A stretch of DNA of 64,000 nt from Bombardia bombarda (GCA_030512295.1 JAULSR010000002.1:6510001-6574000), one strand, 5' to 3'; numbered from the stretch's first letter, positions 10,144 through 22,000 are shown. Notes: generated by a model not told the origin, from the letters alone. A program made the numbers and translations.

Positions 10144-12412
10144 TCAACTAACTATACCCCCCCTCCACGCCACCACCGCCGTCACGTCGTGATAATCCAT
10201 CATATCCACATACTCCCTCGCCAGCCTCCACCGCATCGCCAACCTCGCCATACTCCGCCTCACATCCTCCAGCCCCGCCAACAACTCGGCGTCGCCGCCC
10301 TCCTTCCACAGCCAGTGCAGCGTCGCCATGGCACCATAAACGGAATCCAGACACAGCGGGCTGACGCGCCGCTGCTCGGCCGGCAGCATGACCGCCTCGA
10401 GCAGGTCCACGCTCAGGTCGCGCACCTGCAGCGCGAGGGCGCGCAGGCCCGAGATGGCGCGCATCTGCATGGTCAGCTCGTCGGGTGTCTTGGGCCCCCC
10501 GCTGTCGATGCCGTTGGGGCCGGGGCCGTCGTGCAGGTTCTCGGGGCACGAGTAGACGTCGAACAGGAGGATCATGGCCGAGTGGGTGAGGCAGCGGGGG
10601 ACGAGGCGGGCGAAGTAGGTGGATTGTTGCTGGTGGTTGGTGGTGGTGGTAGGGGATGATTTGGAGAAGTGGAGCTCGTCTTCAAGGACGGCGCCGAAGG
10701 AGGAGATGGTGTCGGCGAGGGACTGGACGTAGGCGAGGTCGAAGGGGTGGTCGGATTTGTTGTTGGACGAGGAGGTGGTTCCGCCACGGCGGTTGGTCAG
10801 GATGCTGGAGCGGCAGTGCTGGAGGGTGTTGCTGACGAGCATGGCGGCCTGAGCTAGGCGGGCAAAGGGGCCTTGGGGTTGGAATATGGGCGTGGTGATG
10901 GCGGGGATGTGCTGGGCGCATGTTGGGTCGCCGGCGTCCTGTTTTGTGTTTAGAGGAGGGGATGGAAAGAGGGGAAAGAAGCAGTGACCGCACACCACTT
11001 ACCCAAGCATCATCATCAACTGGGAGGGAAGTGGTCTCGTCTGGCTCGGGGAACGAACACCGCCTCTTGTTGCCGAGACAGACTGCGCGATCGAGGATGT
11101 AAACAGCCCACCAAACACGTCGACGCTCTTCGACCTCGGTCCATGTTGCCTTTTGGTCGAATAGTGAAGAATCAGCGCCGGCAGCTCATACATAGCTGGA
11201 AAGGGGGGCTATCACAGTAGTACTATGAACCATCACTCACCACCGACCCCAGCATCAACGAACTCTCCTTAAACGCAGGGATCCCCACAAACTCGGCATA
11301 CCGCGAACACGCCGAAATCGACATCCACGCCGCCGGATAGATCCCATGCCCAAACTCATACAGCGCCACAAGTATCATCGACTGCAGATGCGGCAGCGAC
11401 ACATTCCCGCTGCTCTCCAGCAGCGCCAGAAACCGCTTCGCCGCCGTATACATCGGCGTCGCCGCACAGGGTGTGCCCTCGACCGGATGCGCCGTCACCA
11501 GCTTCATGGCCAGGAACAGCATGGCCAGGTCGGGCCCGCCCTCGCCCAGCGAGATGCCCAGGCTCATGCGCTTGCGCGAGATGAAGGGGAACCAGCGGTG
11601 CACCGTGTCGAAGTACTCGGCCGTGGCCTCCTGGACCGCGTTGCTGCCGGTGCTGTCATTGCCACTTCTGCCCTGGCTGAGGATCTCAAACACGTCCTCG
11701 GGCACGTCCACGTTGGGTTTGGGGATGGGCATGCCCGCCCACTTGAAGCAGTCGATGTCGAGGAAGACGGCGGATGGGAGCCCGTTGTTCATCAGCGACG
11801 GCAGCCAGAGAGGGCCGCGCGAGTTGACGGGCGGCGGCCGGCTTCTGCCACTGCCGCCACTAGGGGATAGTGCGTGAGTAGTGTTGGTGGTGGTGGTGGT
11901 GGATGGTGAGTGCGGGTCATGGTTGTTGCCAGTGCCGCCCATGGCGACGTCGCCACCGCCACCACTGCCACCGCCATTGCTGAGACGGTTTTCTAGCTCG
12001 GCCACACGGGCCTGCAGCACGGCGATGTCGTCGGCAGTCGGGGCCGAGGGCGTGTCGGTGTAGTCGCACCGGCGTGTCATCCTCGCACAGAGCCCACATG
12101 CCGGCAACGTCTTGTCGCATTTCCTCCTTCGCTTGAGCCATGGCCATTAGCAAACTCGTACTCAAAACTCCCCACAGCATGCCATGTGATGTATATAAAT
12201 CCATAGTACCTATGCAAGGTATCTTGAAATTTGCCTTACTTTTGCTTACGGCAGCTAATGCACGCCTGGCTCGCCTTGGACACCGATGCTGCTGATTCTA
12301 TTCCACCCGCCCCCGCCCCCGACGACGATGGCGGCGGCGGCGGGTCGTTGTCCCGCGGCAACAGGGAGAGAGACATTGGGTGGTAGTTGGGGATCCCGAA
12401 TCCCTGGAACAT
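10144..12412 (-). CDS. Zn2Cys6 binuclear-cluster transcription factor
   Basis: Four exons: 12412-12240, 12126-11241, 11149-11003 and 10938-10144; introns of 113, 91 and 64 nt; 666 residues. The DNA-binding cluster has Cys at 51, 54, 61, 68, 71 and 78 in the canonical CX2CX6CX6CX2CX6C spacing, preceded by a Pro/Gly-rich stretch. A short leucine-containing coiled coil (VLQARVAELENRL) follows, as in Gal4-type dimerisers. The middle region belongs to the fungal-specific transcription factor domain: TWTEVEERRRVWWAVYILDR, encoded at the start of exon 3, is its most diagnostic stretch. The family binds CGG-type half-sites as dimers and regulates metabolism or secondary metabolism; the target here is unknown, and no biosynthetic cluster surrounds it. 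The first intron cuts the zinc cluster between Cys2 and Cys3, and only one of two nearby acceptors keeps the correct spacing. Confidence 0.9.
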
Positions 12413-14084
12413 GCCGAACCCGGACCCAAAATGTACTTGAGGTGATTAACAAGGATTTTTTTATGCTCTTCCTTATTACCAGGAAAGGAGCCTAGATATG
12501 CAGGTTGAATGGGCAGGCAGACAGACAGTTACGGAAGGTGGGTGAGTGGGTGGTGAGGCTGGATAGGTAGGGATCGTAATAATAATAGCCTTGTCGTAGA
12601 AAAAGGCAGTGGACAGGCGAGAGGCGACAGGCGAGAGGCGACAGACGACAGCGCAGAACATGCAAATTTAGGGTACCTATGTTTGTAAATAAATGATGCA
12701 AGGTGGTGGTAATGAAGTAAGGTACCTGAGCTAGGTATTAGCAATGGTCAGTTTGTTGTTGTAAAAGAATGTCTTTCTTGCTGCCTAGAATACATGTCTG
12801 TAGGTGCCGAATTAGGCGTATAAGATTCTGACGCCCATAACGCTCGCGTCGAACAAAGCAAAGCCACGCCGGACCATCACACCCTAATAAAATCAGCGGT
12901 CGGTACGGTATATATACCGTGTACTGTGCATGCACGCGAATTTGCATGCACAGGTTCACACATTGATGCAGGGTCTGACTGGGAGCATCAGCATCAACAC
13001 AAACACAGACAACAAAAGTTGCAAACCAGATGCATCATAGCCATCAATTATGTCCACCACTCCCGTGGCTGGCCTATGATACCAAGGCTGGCTGGCTCTA
13101 TAATACATTCCAATCCCATGGCAGTCTCCCAAACTGACAACCTTAACAACCCCGAGATATACCCAAACCAAAGCGACGAAGGCATCAAAGAGCCGTCGCT
13201 AATTGTGCCGGTTGTCTCCCCTCCCTCCCCCAGAGCATCCGAACCCTGTCCGAATATCCGCCCTGACAGATTCCAGGTCTCATGGATGAGCAATCCCTTT
13301 CCCCCCCTTGAACCAACGACCCCGAGATAATGTCCAAACCAAGGCGACAAAGCATCAAAGAGCCGTCGCTCAATGAGCCTATTGTCTCCCATCCTCCCCC
13401 AGAGCATCCAGACCCTGTCTGAATATCCGCCCTGACAGACCAGGTTTCTTGGATGTCCACATCTCCTTCCTCCTCCCCCAGGGCATCCAGGCGCCTGCCC
13501 AGATATCCGCCCTGAAAGATTCAGGTGCTAATCATACAACTCCCCCGCTTAACACCAAGATTGCCATTCCTCCCTCAAAAACCAAACCCACTACGAAGAT
13601 CATCCTCAAATCCCATATGCTCCAGCGCCATGCCATGCCATGCCATGCCAAAAAGAAATAAAGGAATCTATCCCCCCATAGTTCATAATACATGATTCAT
13701 AACATCAATAAATTGCTCCAAGAGCAGCCATAGGACCTTGGTCCATCTCCCCCCAAAAAATTCTGTGCATTAAAAGGTCTGTTGACTGGTCAGCGACAGG
13801 TCTCACTCGTAAATGGTTATAAGATGCGAGGGGTGAGATAGTGATCAGAGAGAAGATTATGATAATCGACATATTCCAGTCTAGAAGTGGTGCGGTTCTT
13901 TCCGAGGTGCACCACCACAGCTAGATTTCCGCCTAAGGATGACGATACATATGGTTCTCATCATATCATGAAGGGTTGTTGATGGAGTGGGTTAGGAGCT
14001 TGGGGTCACTTACACCTTAAGGTCCCATAATATAGCCAAGTTGGTAATTGTCCCAACCTATTCTTTTTTTTTTTTTTTTTTGCT
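12413..14084. other. Intergenic with imperfect tandem repeat
   Basis: This gap contains the promoter of the Zn2Cys6 gene at its left, several tandemly related short blocks (AGGCGACAGGCGAGAGGCGACAG near 12618), a 170-bp imperfect duplication (listed separately) and, at the right end, a T18 run next to the stop of the DUF3807 gene. No coding frame can be supported. Confidence 0.55.
13151..13531. repeat. Imperfect tandem repeat, ~170-bp period
   Basis: The block CCCGAGATA...CCAAACCAA.GCGAC...GCATCAAAGAGCCGTCGCT occurs at 13151 and again at 13321. A second block, CCCAGAGCATCC...CCTGTC.GAATATCCGCCCTGACAG, occurs at about 13229 and 13399 and, more diverged, at about 13479. Two and a half degenerate copies of one unit are therefore present. 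No frame is kept open through all copies. Confidence 0.85.
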
Positions 14085-14760
14085 TCAGTCATCATACGAG
14101 ATGCGCCGTCTCTGCACTGCGTTGCTTTGGGTCGACTGCTGGTTCTCTTCGCCTTCGTAGTCCAGGGTTGCCAAGCCCTGCTCGACCACGTCCCATGTTC
14201 GCTTGCGCAGATCTATGACCGGCTTTCTCTCGTTCTGTTTTTTGTTGCTTCGCTTCCGTTTCTTTTTCTTCGGCGCGACAGCCGGCGTTGCATCAGATAT
14301 CTCGCCATCAGAAGGGTCACCTTTGGCGTCGGTAGAGACAGGTTGCCCAGGCCCGTCAATTCTAGATGCCTGTGAGGCGACTTTTTTGGAAGTGGGATTC
14401 TCTTGTGCGCGACGGAGAGCCTCGAGTTCAGAGTACCGGAATATAGCAATCTGTTCGTCTGTGAGGGTGCGCTTCACTCCGTCTTCATAATAGCCGAGCC
14501 CGTCATCGTCCTCTTCGTAATATTCTTCCTCCAGGTAGGACTCCTCGTGGGCATCGAATGTGGTAGTAGTCTCTGTAGCGATATCGTCAGGTCGGAGGAA
14601 GTGGGTTTGGAAGTGATCCGTCGCAAGCTTGGAGAAGTGCGCCTCATGAAAGTCAAGCATCTCGGCCTTTAGAATGTCAGCACTCTGTCAGAGAAAAAGG
14701 TGATTGATTGAGACGGCGTACCTGACTGATTTCAGGGACCTTGAATGATGCGCCCGCCAT
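14085..14760 (-). CDS. DUF3807-family fungal protein
   Basis: Two exons, 14760-14722 and 14666-14085, with a 55-nt intron, give about 206 residues. The central signature, an acidic stretch followed by DGLGYYEDGVKRTLTDEQIAIFR, is what I recognise as the DUF3807 family of fungal proteins of unknown function. After it comes a lysine/arginine-rich segment (KKKKRKRSNKK) that could be a nuclear localisation signal, and an arginine-rich end. The N-terminus MAGASFKVPEISQ comes from the tiny first exon; the join to AEMLDFHEAHF is natural. A second AG 18 nt upstream at 14685 is in frame and would add SADILK but would make the intron only 37 nt. It lies in tandem with the coiled-coil gene upstream. The family name is from memory; function is unknown. 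Confidence 0.82.
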
Positions 14761-15248
14761 GGCTGCAGGCGCCAAGGAGCCGGTTGCTGTTTTTTTTGAG
14801 GTTTTGGGTTGGTAGAGAAAAACTGCCGAAGAAGCAGCAGCTCAGAAGCTTAAGCTCCAGTGCGCCGATCACGTGCGCCTTTCCCTGTACCACCAAATTT
14901 GTGACTGGTGGCTGCGCCCAGCGGATGAAGGTGCAATTGTTGAATTTTGCCCCGTTTGCTCGATTGACATCAGAGACAATTGATGAAGTGTCGCGTGCTG
15001 TTTGTAGAGAAAGAGCTGCGTCACTGAGGTGAGAAATAAGCGACTCAGATGCGCTCGATGAAGTAAAGTATTTTCTGATCAAAGACGGTAGCCGCGTCCT
15101 AAGTTATGTGAACCAGCAAAGATGTCGCAGCAAATGTGCCCCGACAGAGCCTCCAAAGCATGTACGAGAAAAGCCGTGAGATGTGATAGTCCTGCAAACT
15201 CCAAGAAAACGCCGCCAGACGGGGAGACGCAAGATGATGCCAAGGAGG
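14761..15248. other. Short intergenic gap between two tandem minus-strand genes
   Basis: 488 nt holding the promoter of the DUF3807 gene and the 3' end of the coiled-coil gene. Nothing else stands out. Confidence 0.5.
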
Positions 15249-15880
15249 TTAAGACTGGCTCAGAAGTGCCAAAGCGCTCTGAAAGGCCCGCACGACTTCC
15301 GTCAGATGCTTCTTCTTTTGCGAAAGGCTCTGCTCTGCGATCTTGACGTATCGCTCCCGAGTTTGGAGTCGTTTGATGCCACGCTCGGTGTCGTGAACAG
15401 AAGCAGCTGCTGCCCAGACGTTAAAGTACTGATTGATTTGTTAGCATAACCAATACATCTAGAGCGCGAGCATCAGGTGCAACATACTCTGACAAGGCGC
15501 TCGAATTCTTCAAGAAGTTCTTGCTCGTGGTTATTTGCATCGGCAAGAGCCTCCTCATAGCGAGCCTCAAATTCCTCCCAGTCAAATGCTGCGAGGTGGC
15601 CCGGTGTGCTAGGTGATCGCTCAGTGCTCTCCTTGTGACCGTTCATGCGCTCTCTTGAAGTGAGAGGCTCTGGAGTTTTGACCAGTGGTCGGATGCCCGA
15701 TTGCTTGGGATTGGAGTTCTGAGCATCTGCCATTCTGTCGATGCTTTCTGATCTGATAGGAGCCGCCTGGATTTGCTCTTGTCGCTGTGGAGGTATAATT
15801 GGGGACTCTGATTTCTCAATGGAAGATTCAAGGTCTTGTTTTCTAGGAGAAGGTTGTGACCGAGGTGATGCGCTTGCCAT
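15249..15880 (-). CDS. Small uncharacterised coiled-coil protein
   Basis: Two exons, 15880-15488 and 15428-15249, with a 59-nt GTATGT...CAG intron carrying GCTAAC, give 190 residues. I do not recognise the family. The first half is Ser/Pro/Gln-rich and probably disordered. From about residue 97 (AAFDWEEFEARYEEALADAN) to the end the sequence is highly charged and heptad-like, with the last stretch SLSQKKKHLTEVVRAFQSAL. The intron sits in the middle of the helical region and the protein is continuous across it (FERLVR then YFNVWAAAAS), which supports a real gene. Small helical proteins of this sort are often subunits of larger complexes (kinetochore, chromatin, cytoskeleton), but there is no motif here to choose between them. 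Confidence 0.75.
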
Positions 15881-16910
15881 TACGAGTTATTGTTACCGTT
15901 AGAGAGGCGAAGTGATAAATAAGAGAGGAAGGTGAGTCTGGGAGAAGAGAAGGTAGATTTTATCGAAGCAGGACCGATCTAGCCCTGTCGATGCGCCCTT
16001 TGATGAGCTCTTGAGGAAAGAAGAGAAACGGGTTTAGTTAGTCTCGACTCAATTCAGCATCCAAGCCGGTCGGCTCATGGAGAGTTTGATGATTAGATCA
16101 ATCTATTTCACTGTAGGGATTGCTCAGAGGGTGCGTGAAGTGGTCTCAGAGGGTAGTAAAGAAGTGGTGAATTTGCTCCGACCCCGCACCCTCAGTTATG
16201 GTGAAGAGGGTTGCCCGAGGCCTTACTGCCCAAGTAAAGGTCCCGTGTCCGGCGACTGATTGGTGTGCCTGCGTCTTTGCAGATGGGTTGATGAGTTGTC
16301 TGCACTTGGTCTGCGAGGTTGATGTATCGCGTCGCGAATCGGAAGCGGCGATGTGCAAGGGTAGGAGGGTAAGAAAGGTGGGTTTGATTAACAGCCACTG
16401 CGGGAAGTGAGTGGTAGTGCAGCGCGGCGGCTATTGGCTGCTCATGCACGTGCTAGCGATAACGGCTGGTGGGTTCTGATAAGATTGTGACAAGGTCCGG
16501 CCGCGGGGTGATGCCCATGTACCCCGGTACCCGCCTTACCCTGTGCTTTCCAATTTCGCCGAAAAAGGGAAGCGCGTTGATTGAGTTCAGCACTTGAGTT
16601 CAGCCTTCTTTTGCTCCGAGCCGTGACGTGATGAGGTGATCCTCTGATCGCAGCCTGGCCAGGTGACCTACGTCGGATCTCGGTATATTCTGGATTGTTC
16701 GCTCATTTGACTCATCGATTCAATAAGGAATTTGCGACAAAGATATAATCAGGTGCAGGTGAATCATGAGAAAGGCAAAAGAGCAGTATAAATAGACTTC
16801 TGCCTCCTGCATTCTCTGTTTCGTTTCCTCACAAACCAACTCGACAAAAACCCCCAAGATATTTTGACCAGAGCTGCCCATATCTGTCGGTCGGTTATTG
16901 GGTGGTCAAG
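15881..16910. other. Divergent promoter region
   Basis: About 1.0 kb between the divergent starts of the coiled-coil gene and ATG14. Open frames present are short and overlapping. No conserved feature recognised. Confidence 0.5.
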
Positions 16911-18465
16911 ATGAATTGCAGCATTTGCCACCGCCTGCACAGCGCGAAGAAGTTGCCATTTCTCTGTGCAGTCGACGCGAGAAATCGCCTCTACGAACCT
17001 CGTGTCGAGAACACCCAGGCCCTGATTCAAAATGACGAGGTCGAAGCAAAGGTTAACGCAGCTCTGCTGAGTATGAAGGATGCCGCTGGAGAAGAGAACC
17101 CTTCGGCCAAGTTGGTTCGATTAAAGTCGGAAGAGGCGGCAGCTGCGGACAGGACAAGCCAGATAATTGCTCAGGCCGACCGGCTACGCGCCGAGATTGA
17201 TGTTGCCCAGAAGGAGATTGAGGCCAGAAATGACGCCATCGCTCGAAAGAAGTCAGATTTAGCCGCCATCTCGGTCGGATCGTCAGCGAGGAGAAGCAGA
17301 CAGATGGACGAGACGGAGAGATCGATGCAGAGGACCAAGTACAAGTGGAACCGCAGCGCCGATACCATGGCAGCAACGAGAGCCTTTCTCTGCGAGGAAG
17401 CCGCGCGACTCTATGGTCTTCGCCAGGTCAAGAAGGGTAGCGTCAGACGGTATGAGATCGGCGGAGTCGAGATAGCAGAGCTCCATGCCATGAATAGTAA
17501 GCTCGCTTCTGCTGTTGCCGGACCAGATGATAAAAAGTCATCAAAAATCTTCAAGACTGACAAGCATGTCGGCAGGTGTCGCTCCCGAGGTAATATCGAC
17601 ATCGCTCGCACATATCGCACATATTTTGGTTCTGGCGTCTCATTACTTGGCCATCCGGCTGCCCGCAGACATCACATTGCCTCATGATGATTATCCGCGG
17701 CCAACCATCTTCTCGCTCGCATCATCGTACAGACACGGCGAAGTCGCATTCCCAGGATCAGCACAGATTCTGTCCGGTGCAGGTGATGGTGAACATAACA
17801 GATATAGCCCGCGACCGCGCCCCTTGTTCATCGACAAGCCGCTTCCAACACTCGCGAAAGAAGACCCGCAAGCATACTCTCTCTTTCTGGAAGGCGTGTC
17901 CCTGCTTGCATACAACATTGCCTGGGCGTGTTGCTCTCAAGGCGTGTCTTTTGGCGATAAAGATCTATACGAGGACATATGCAACATGGGACAGAACCTA
18001 TGGCGACTTTTGATTGGAGATCAGTTGCACAGAAGATCCGTCGAGCCGACATTTCCTGCTTCTCTCACACCCACTGGTGGTAGCCCAATGAAAGAGGAAG
18101 AACATGCCGAGATGACCAACTTGATGATTGGCCGCTGGTCCCATGGGACAACACATACATCTCTCAGCATTGCTGAAGGTACCGAGTTCATTCGCAACTT
18201 CAAGATTCTCACTCCGACCAAGATAGTCGACCGCCTGAAGAGACGACTTTCGAGCGAGGCTCCGATGCTGGAATGGGAGAAGATTGAGGGCGACGAGGTA
18301 GAGGATGGATATGATGGCGGGTTATCTGCTAGACATGCTGACCTTGGTGTCGAGAGCATCATGACGGTGCGGACTGTCGGGACGAGTGCCGGTCGTTCCG
18401 ATGCTGGTAATTCGACACGAGGCACGAATGGCTGGACGAAGCTGAAAAGCAGATATGATAAGTGA
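16911..18465 (+). CDS. atg14: Autophagy-related protein 14 (PI3-kinase complex I subunit)
   Basis: Two exons, 16911-17496 and 17576-18465, with a 79-nt intron, give 491 residues. Atg14 directs the Vps34-Vps15-Atg6 lipid kinase complex to the phagophore assembly site so that PI3P is made for autophagosome formation. The N-terminus has the fungal Atg14 cysteine pattern (Cys3, Cys6, Cys19 in CSICHRLHSAKKLPFLC) followed by AVDARNRLYEPRVEN and a long coiled coil at roughly 40-150, the region that pairs with Atg6/Vps38 partners. After the intron comes the most conserved block, PEVISTSLAHIAHILVLASHYLAIRLPADITLPHDDYPRPTIF in the family, then LLAYNIAWACCSQG. ATG at 16911 is used because a GTG upstream is not a fungal start. 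The gene ends tail to tail with the repeat-rich orphan. Identification is confident. Confidence 0.93.
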
Positions 18466-19000
18466 CCAAATGGTTGCTGATAAGTGAGAGATTTGTATGT
18501 AGGTATGTTGAGAAGGTTCGCAAGCGTACACCCCCTCTCCCCATCATAGCATAGAGCTCTCTCGCAAGTACTGCGTTCATCCCGAGCAACCGAATTGGTG
18601 AGATAAGTTTTGGTGATAAAGGGTTCGCAAGCGTACACCCTGCTATTTCTTTGGCCCTCCCTCCCTTTCCCATATGCCAAAAGAAATGTAAGATACAACC
18701 GGACAAAGTTGTTCTTCTCGATCATCAGGTGATAGGACGAGACCAAGATGAAGAGATAAGAAGTGACGAGTTGAATATGCATGATATGCCATGAGGTTCG
18801 CAAGCGTACACCCCAAAAGCAAGCACCAAAACAAGATAAGACGAGTATGTATATGATGATGAGGGGCTTGCAAGCGCTACACCCCGGGCTTCGCAAAATG
18901 CTTCACCCATTCTTTGGCCCACCCTCCCACCCATAGTATTGCCAGAAGAAATCATTACAGAGACAACCGGAACAAGGTTGCTCTTTAAGCCATCATACTG
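18446..19000. repeat. Four-copy GATAAG ... TTCGCAAGCGTACACCC module
   Basis: The near-identical core GGTTCGCAAGCGTACACCC starts at about 18515, 18622, 18795 and (diverged, GGGCTTGCAAGCGCTACACCCC) 18864. Each copy is preceded 15-50 nt upstream by GATAAG. A longer stretch beginning TTCTTTGGCCC(T/A)CCCTCCC and containing GACAACCGGA/ACAACCGGAC, CAA(A)GTTG and TCATCA follows copies 2 and 4 (18648 and 18910). The spacing is irregular (107, 173 and 70 nt), so this is neither a microsatellite nor a CRISPR array. It fills nearly the whole 552-nt gap between two convergent genes. Confidence 0.85.
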
Positions 19001-19017
19001 CCATCATCGCCATCTGA

Positions 19018-22000
19018 TTACGGAGGCGGAGGCGGAGGAGGCGCTGGCTGGTTCTGCGCTGGCTGGTTCTGCGCTGGCTGGTTCTGCGCTGGCCGGTTCT
19101 GCGCTGGCCTCCTGGGCTTCTTCGCGAATACCGACACAGGCTGCCTGTTTCGCTGCCGAACCGTGCTTACAAGCTTCGCCACATTCGGCTGGCGCTGCGG
19201 GCCTTGGTTTGGAGTGCTCAACCTAGCCACCACAGCAGGGCTAACTTCGAGGGATCGAGGAGGGTCTGGCACCCTTGCAGTGACGACCACGTTTCGCATG
19301 GCCTCTTCACGCCTCTCTCGCGGCGACAACATGCTTGACGACGACAAGCTGAGGCTAACCATCGCTGCATACGGAGTTGCCGGAGCAGGAGTGGCTGGAC
19401 CAGCAGGCGTTGCCGGCGCCGGCACAGCAGGCGTCGCTGGAGCGGGAGGGACAGACACAGCAACGGGAGTCGACTCAGGGGCCGGAGAAGACTCGGCAAC
19501 AATAGAAGGAGACTCCGCGATGGGATTCGCCTCAGCGACGGCGATCGACTCAGCGACGGGGGTCGATTCAGGGGTGGGAGAAGGCTCGGAAGCCGGAGAG
19601 GACTCCCTTGGAAAAAATCCGTACTTGTAAAGAACCTCGGTACCCGTTTTATCGTGGAATGTCTCCGGGCCATAAGGCAGCCTGAGCTCCTTTTGGGGAT
19701 ACACAGTGCCGGCCGCGGCTTCCTCCGTGGCGGGCGCCTCATCCATAGGTGCATCCTCCTCAGCAATAGAAGTCTTCTCCTCAACGACAGAAGTCTCCTC
19801 CTCAGCAATGGTAGCGCCCTCAGAGACTGATGTGTCTTTGGCGATAGGGGCTTCTTCCTCAGCCATAGTAGCATCCTCCGAAACCAGTCCGTCCTCGGCG
19901 AGGGGAGCCTCCTCCGTGGCGGGCGCCTCATCCATAGGTACATCCTCCCCAACGACAGAAGTCTCCTCCTGAGCAATGGTAGCGCCCTCAGGAAATGATG
20001 CGTCCTTGGCAATAGGAGCTTCACCTTCGGCAACTGGTGCCTCCTCAGCGACCGGTGACTCGTCAGCGATAGTATCCCCCTCAGTAACGGGGACCCCCTT
20101 AATAAGGTTGGCTACCTCCGCTTGATGCGCGGCTTCCGCTTGGCGGGCCTGCTCTGCCTGGCGCTCTTGCTCTTCCTGGCGGGCCTGTTCAGCGAGGCGG
20201 GCCTCCTGCTCTGCCTGGCAGGCCTGCTCTTTAGCGACGCGCTCCTGCTTAGCGAGGCGGGCCTCCTTCGCGAGCTTATATGTCTCAAGGATGAGGGCGT
20301 TGTCGGCTTTGTAGCGGGCTTCCCTAAGCTTAACGACGCGGGCCTTCTCAATGCGGGCCTGCTCTTCCCGGCGCTCCTGCTCTTCCTGGCGGGCCTGCTC
20401 TTCCCGGCTCTCCTGCTCTTCCCGGCGGGCCTGCTCTTTAGCGAGGCGAGTCCGTTCAGCGATGCCGGCCTGAACTGCCCTACACCTAACCATCATCTGC
20501 TTCTTGTAAGCTGTGCGATCTTGTGCATCGCGTTTGTTCTCCGCGTGGGTAAAGCGCATGTTGGCCTCCTGCATCTTACGCTCGGCCTCTGCGCGTTCAT
20601 TTGCCAGCTGAGTAGCTCGCAGACTAGAGGCATTTTCTTGCGCGAGAGCACCTCTATTTTGATTTAGACCTTCGATATAATCGATCCAGCGGGCGAGGGC
20701 GGGGTCACGCTCGGCAGGCTGGGGAACGGCGAGGACTGGCTCCTCGGGAGCATCGGCGACGACAGGTGCAGCCGGGAGGGCTAGCTCCACAGGAGCTTGG
20801 GCAATGACAGGCGCAGCCATGAAGACCGGCGCCGCGGGGGCTTGATCAACGACGGACACAGGCGCGGCCACGAAGACCGACGCCGCAGGTGCCTGGCCGA
20901 TGACGGGCGTGGCCGTAAAGACTGGCGCCGCGGGAGCCTGGAAAAAGACCGGCGCAGCCGAAAAGACCAAGACCGGCGCCGTGGGACCTTGGGAAACAAT
21001 ACCCACAGCTGTAAAGACTCGCGCTGCGGATGCTCGTTGCTTCGTGGGCCGAGGGCTGTTTCCATCATCTTCCGCTCGTCGTTTAACAAAATCCCGGTCG
21101 ATGTCCATTGGATCGAACTGCATGGGATCAACCTCGTCGTCAACCTCCATATCCTCGGGCTGTTGGTGATCGACCGGATCATCCATCACCGGATCATCCA
21201 TCACCATATCCTCGGGCTCCTGGGGATCGGTTAGGATATGGGGCTTTGTAGAGGGGCTGTCGAGTGATACGGCGGCGGGTGCTGGTCTTTTGCCCAGTAC
21301 CTTGCTACCTCCAGCGGCAGCAGCATTAACATAAGTATTGCTGCTTTCATCGGTGGCACCATTGATATAGTCATCGGATTCATCACCAGAATCAGGAAGT
21401 CCCGGGTCGTCCTCGAACTGGCTATTTTTTATCAGCTCATTAATATAAGCCAGTGACGGTCTGACATAAGTATTGCTGCTTCTAGCGGTGGCAACATTAA
21501 TATAATTATCGGATTTATCATTAGAATCCTTAGGAAATCCCGGGTCGTCCTCGTTAGCGAACGGGCCGTTCTTCAACAGATCATTAATATGAGCTGGTGG
21601 CGGCTCGATATAATTGATATAGTCATCGGATTCATCATCAGAATCAGGAAGTCCCGGGTCGTCCTCGAACTGGCTATTTTTTATCAGCTCATTAATATAA
21701 GCCAGTGACGGTCTGACATAAGTATTGCTGCTTCCAGCGGTGGCAGCATCAATGTCATCGGGCTCCTCGGTGAAAAGCACATCTCGAAGAGCGCACTGAG
21801 GAACGGTGTCCTCGTTCATGTCGGTCACCGGCGGCTCGACATGGACGCTGCTGCTTCCAACGGCGGCAGCAGCGGTCTGGTCATGATCAGGTACCGGTCT
21901 CTGGACATCCGCTTTGCCGTTTTCAATCACGGCAGTATTGGAAGAAAACGGCTCGATAAACCCCGCCATACACTTGCCGACATCTGCTGCCGACAGTTTG

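Noticed and set aside
18514..18885. CRISPR-like spaced repeats
   Set aside because: Only four copies, diverging, unequal spacers that are themselves repeated, and a eukaryotic genome.
18021..18896. 291-residue minus-strand open frame containing VYACEP/GVRLRT repeats
   Set aside because: Overlaps the end of ATG14 on the other strand; the repeated peptides are only the 20-bp DNA module read in different frames.
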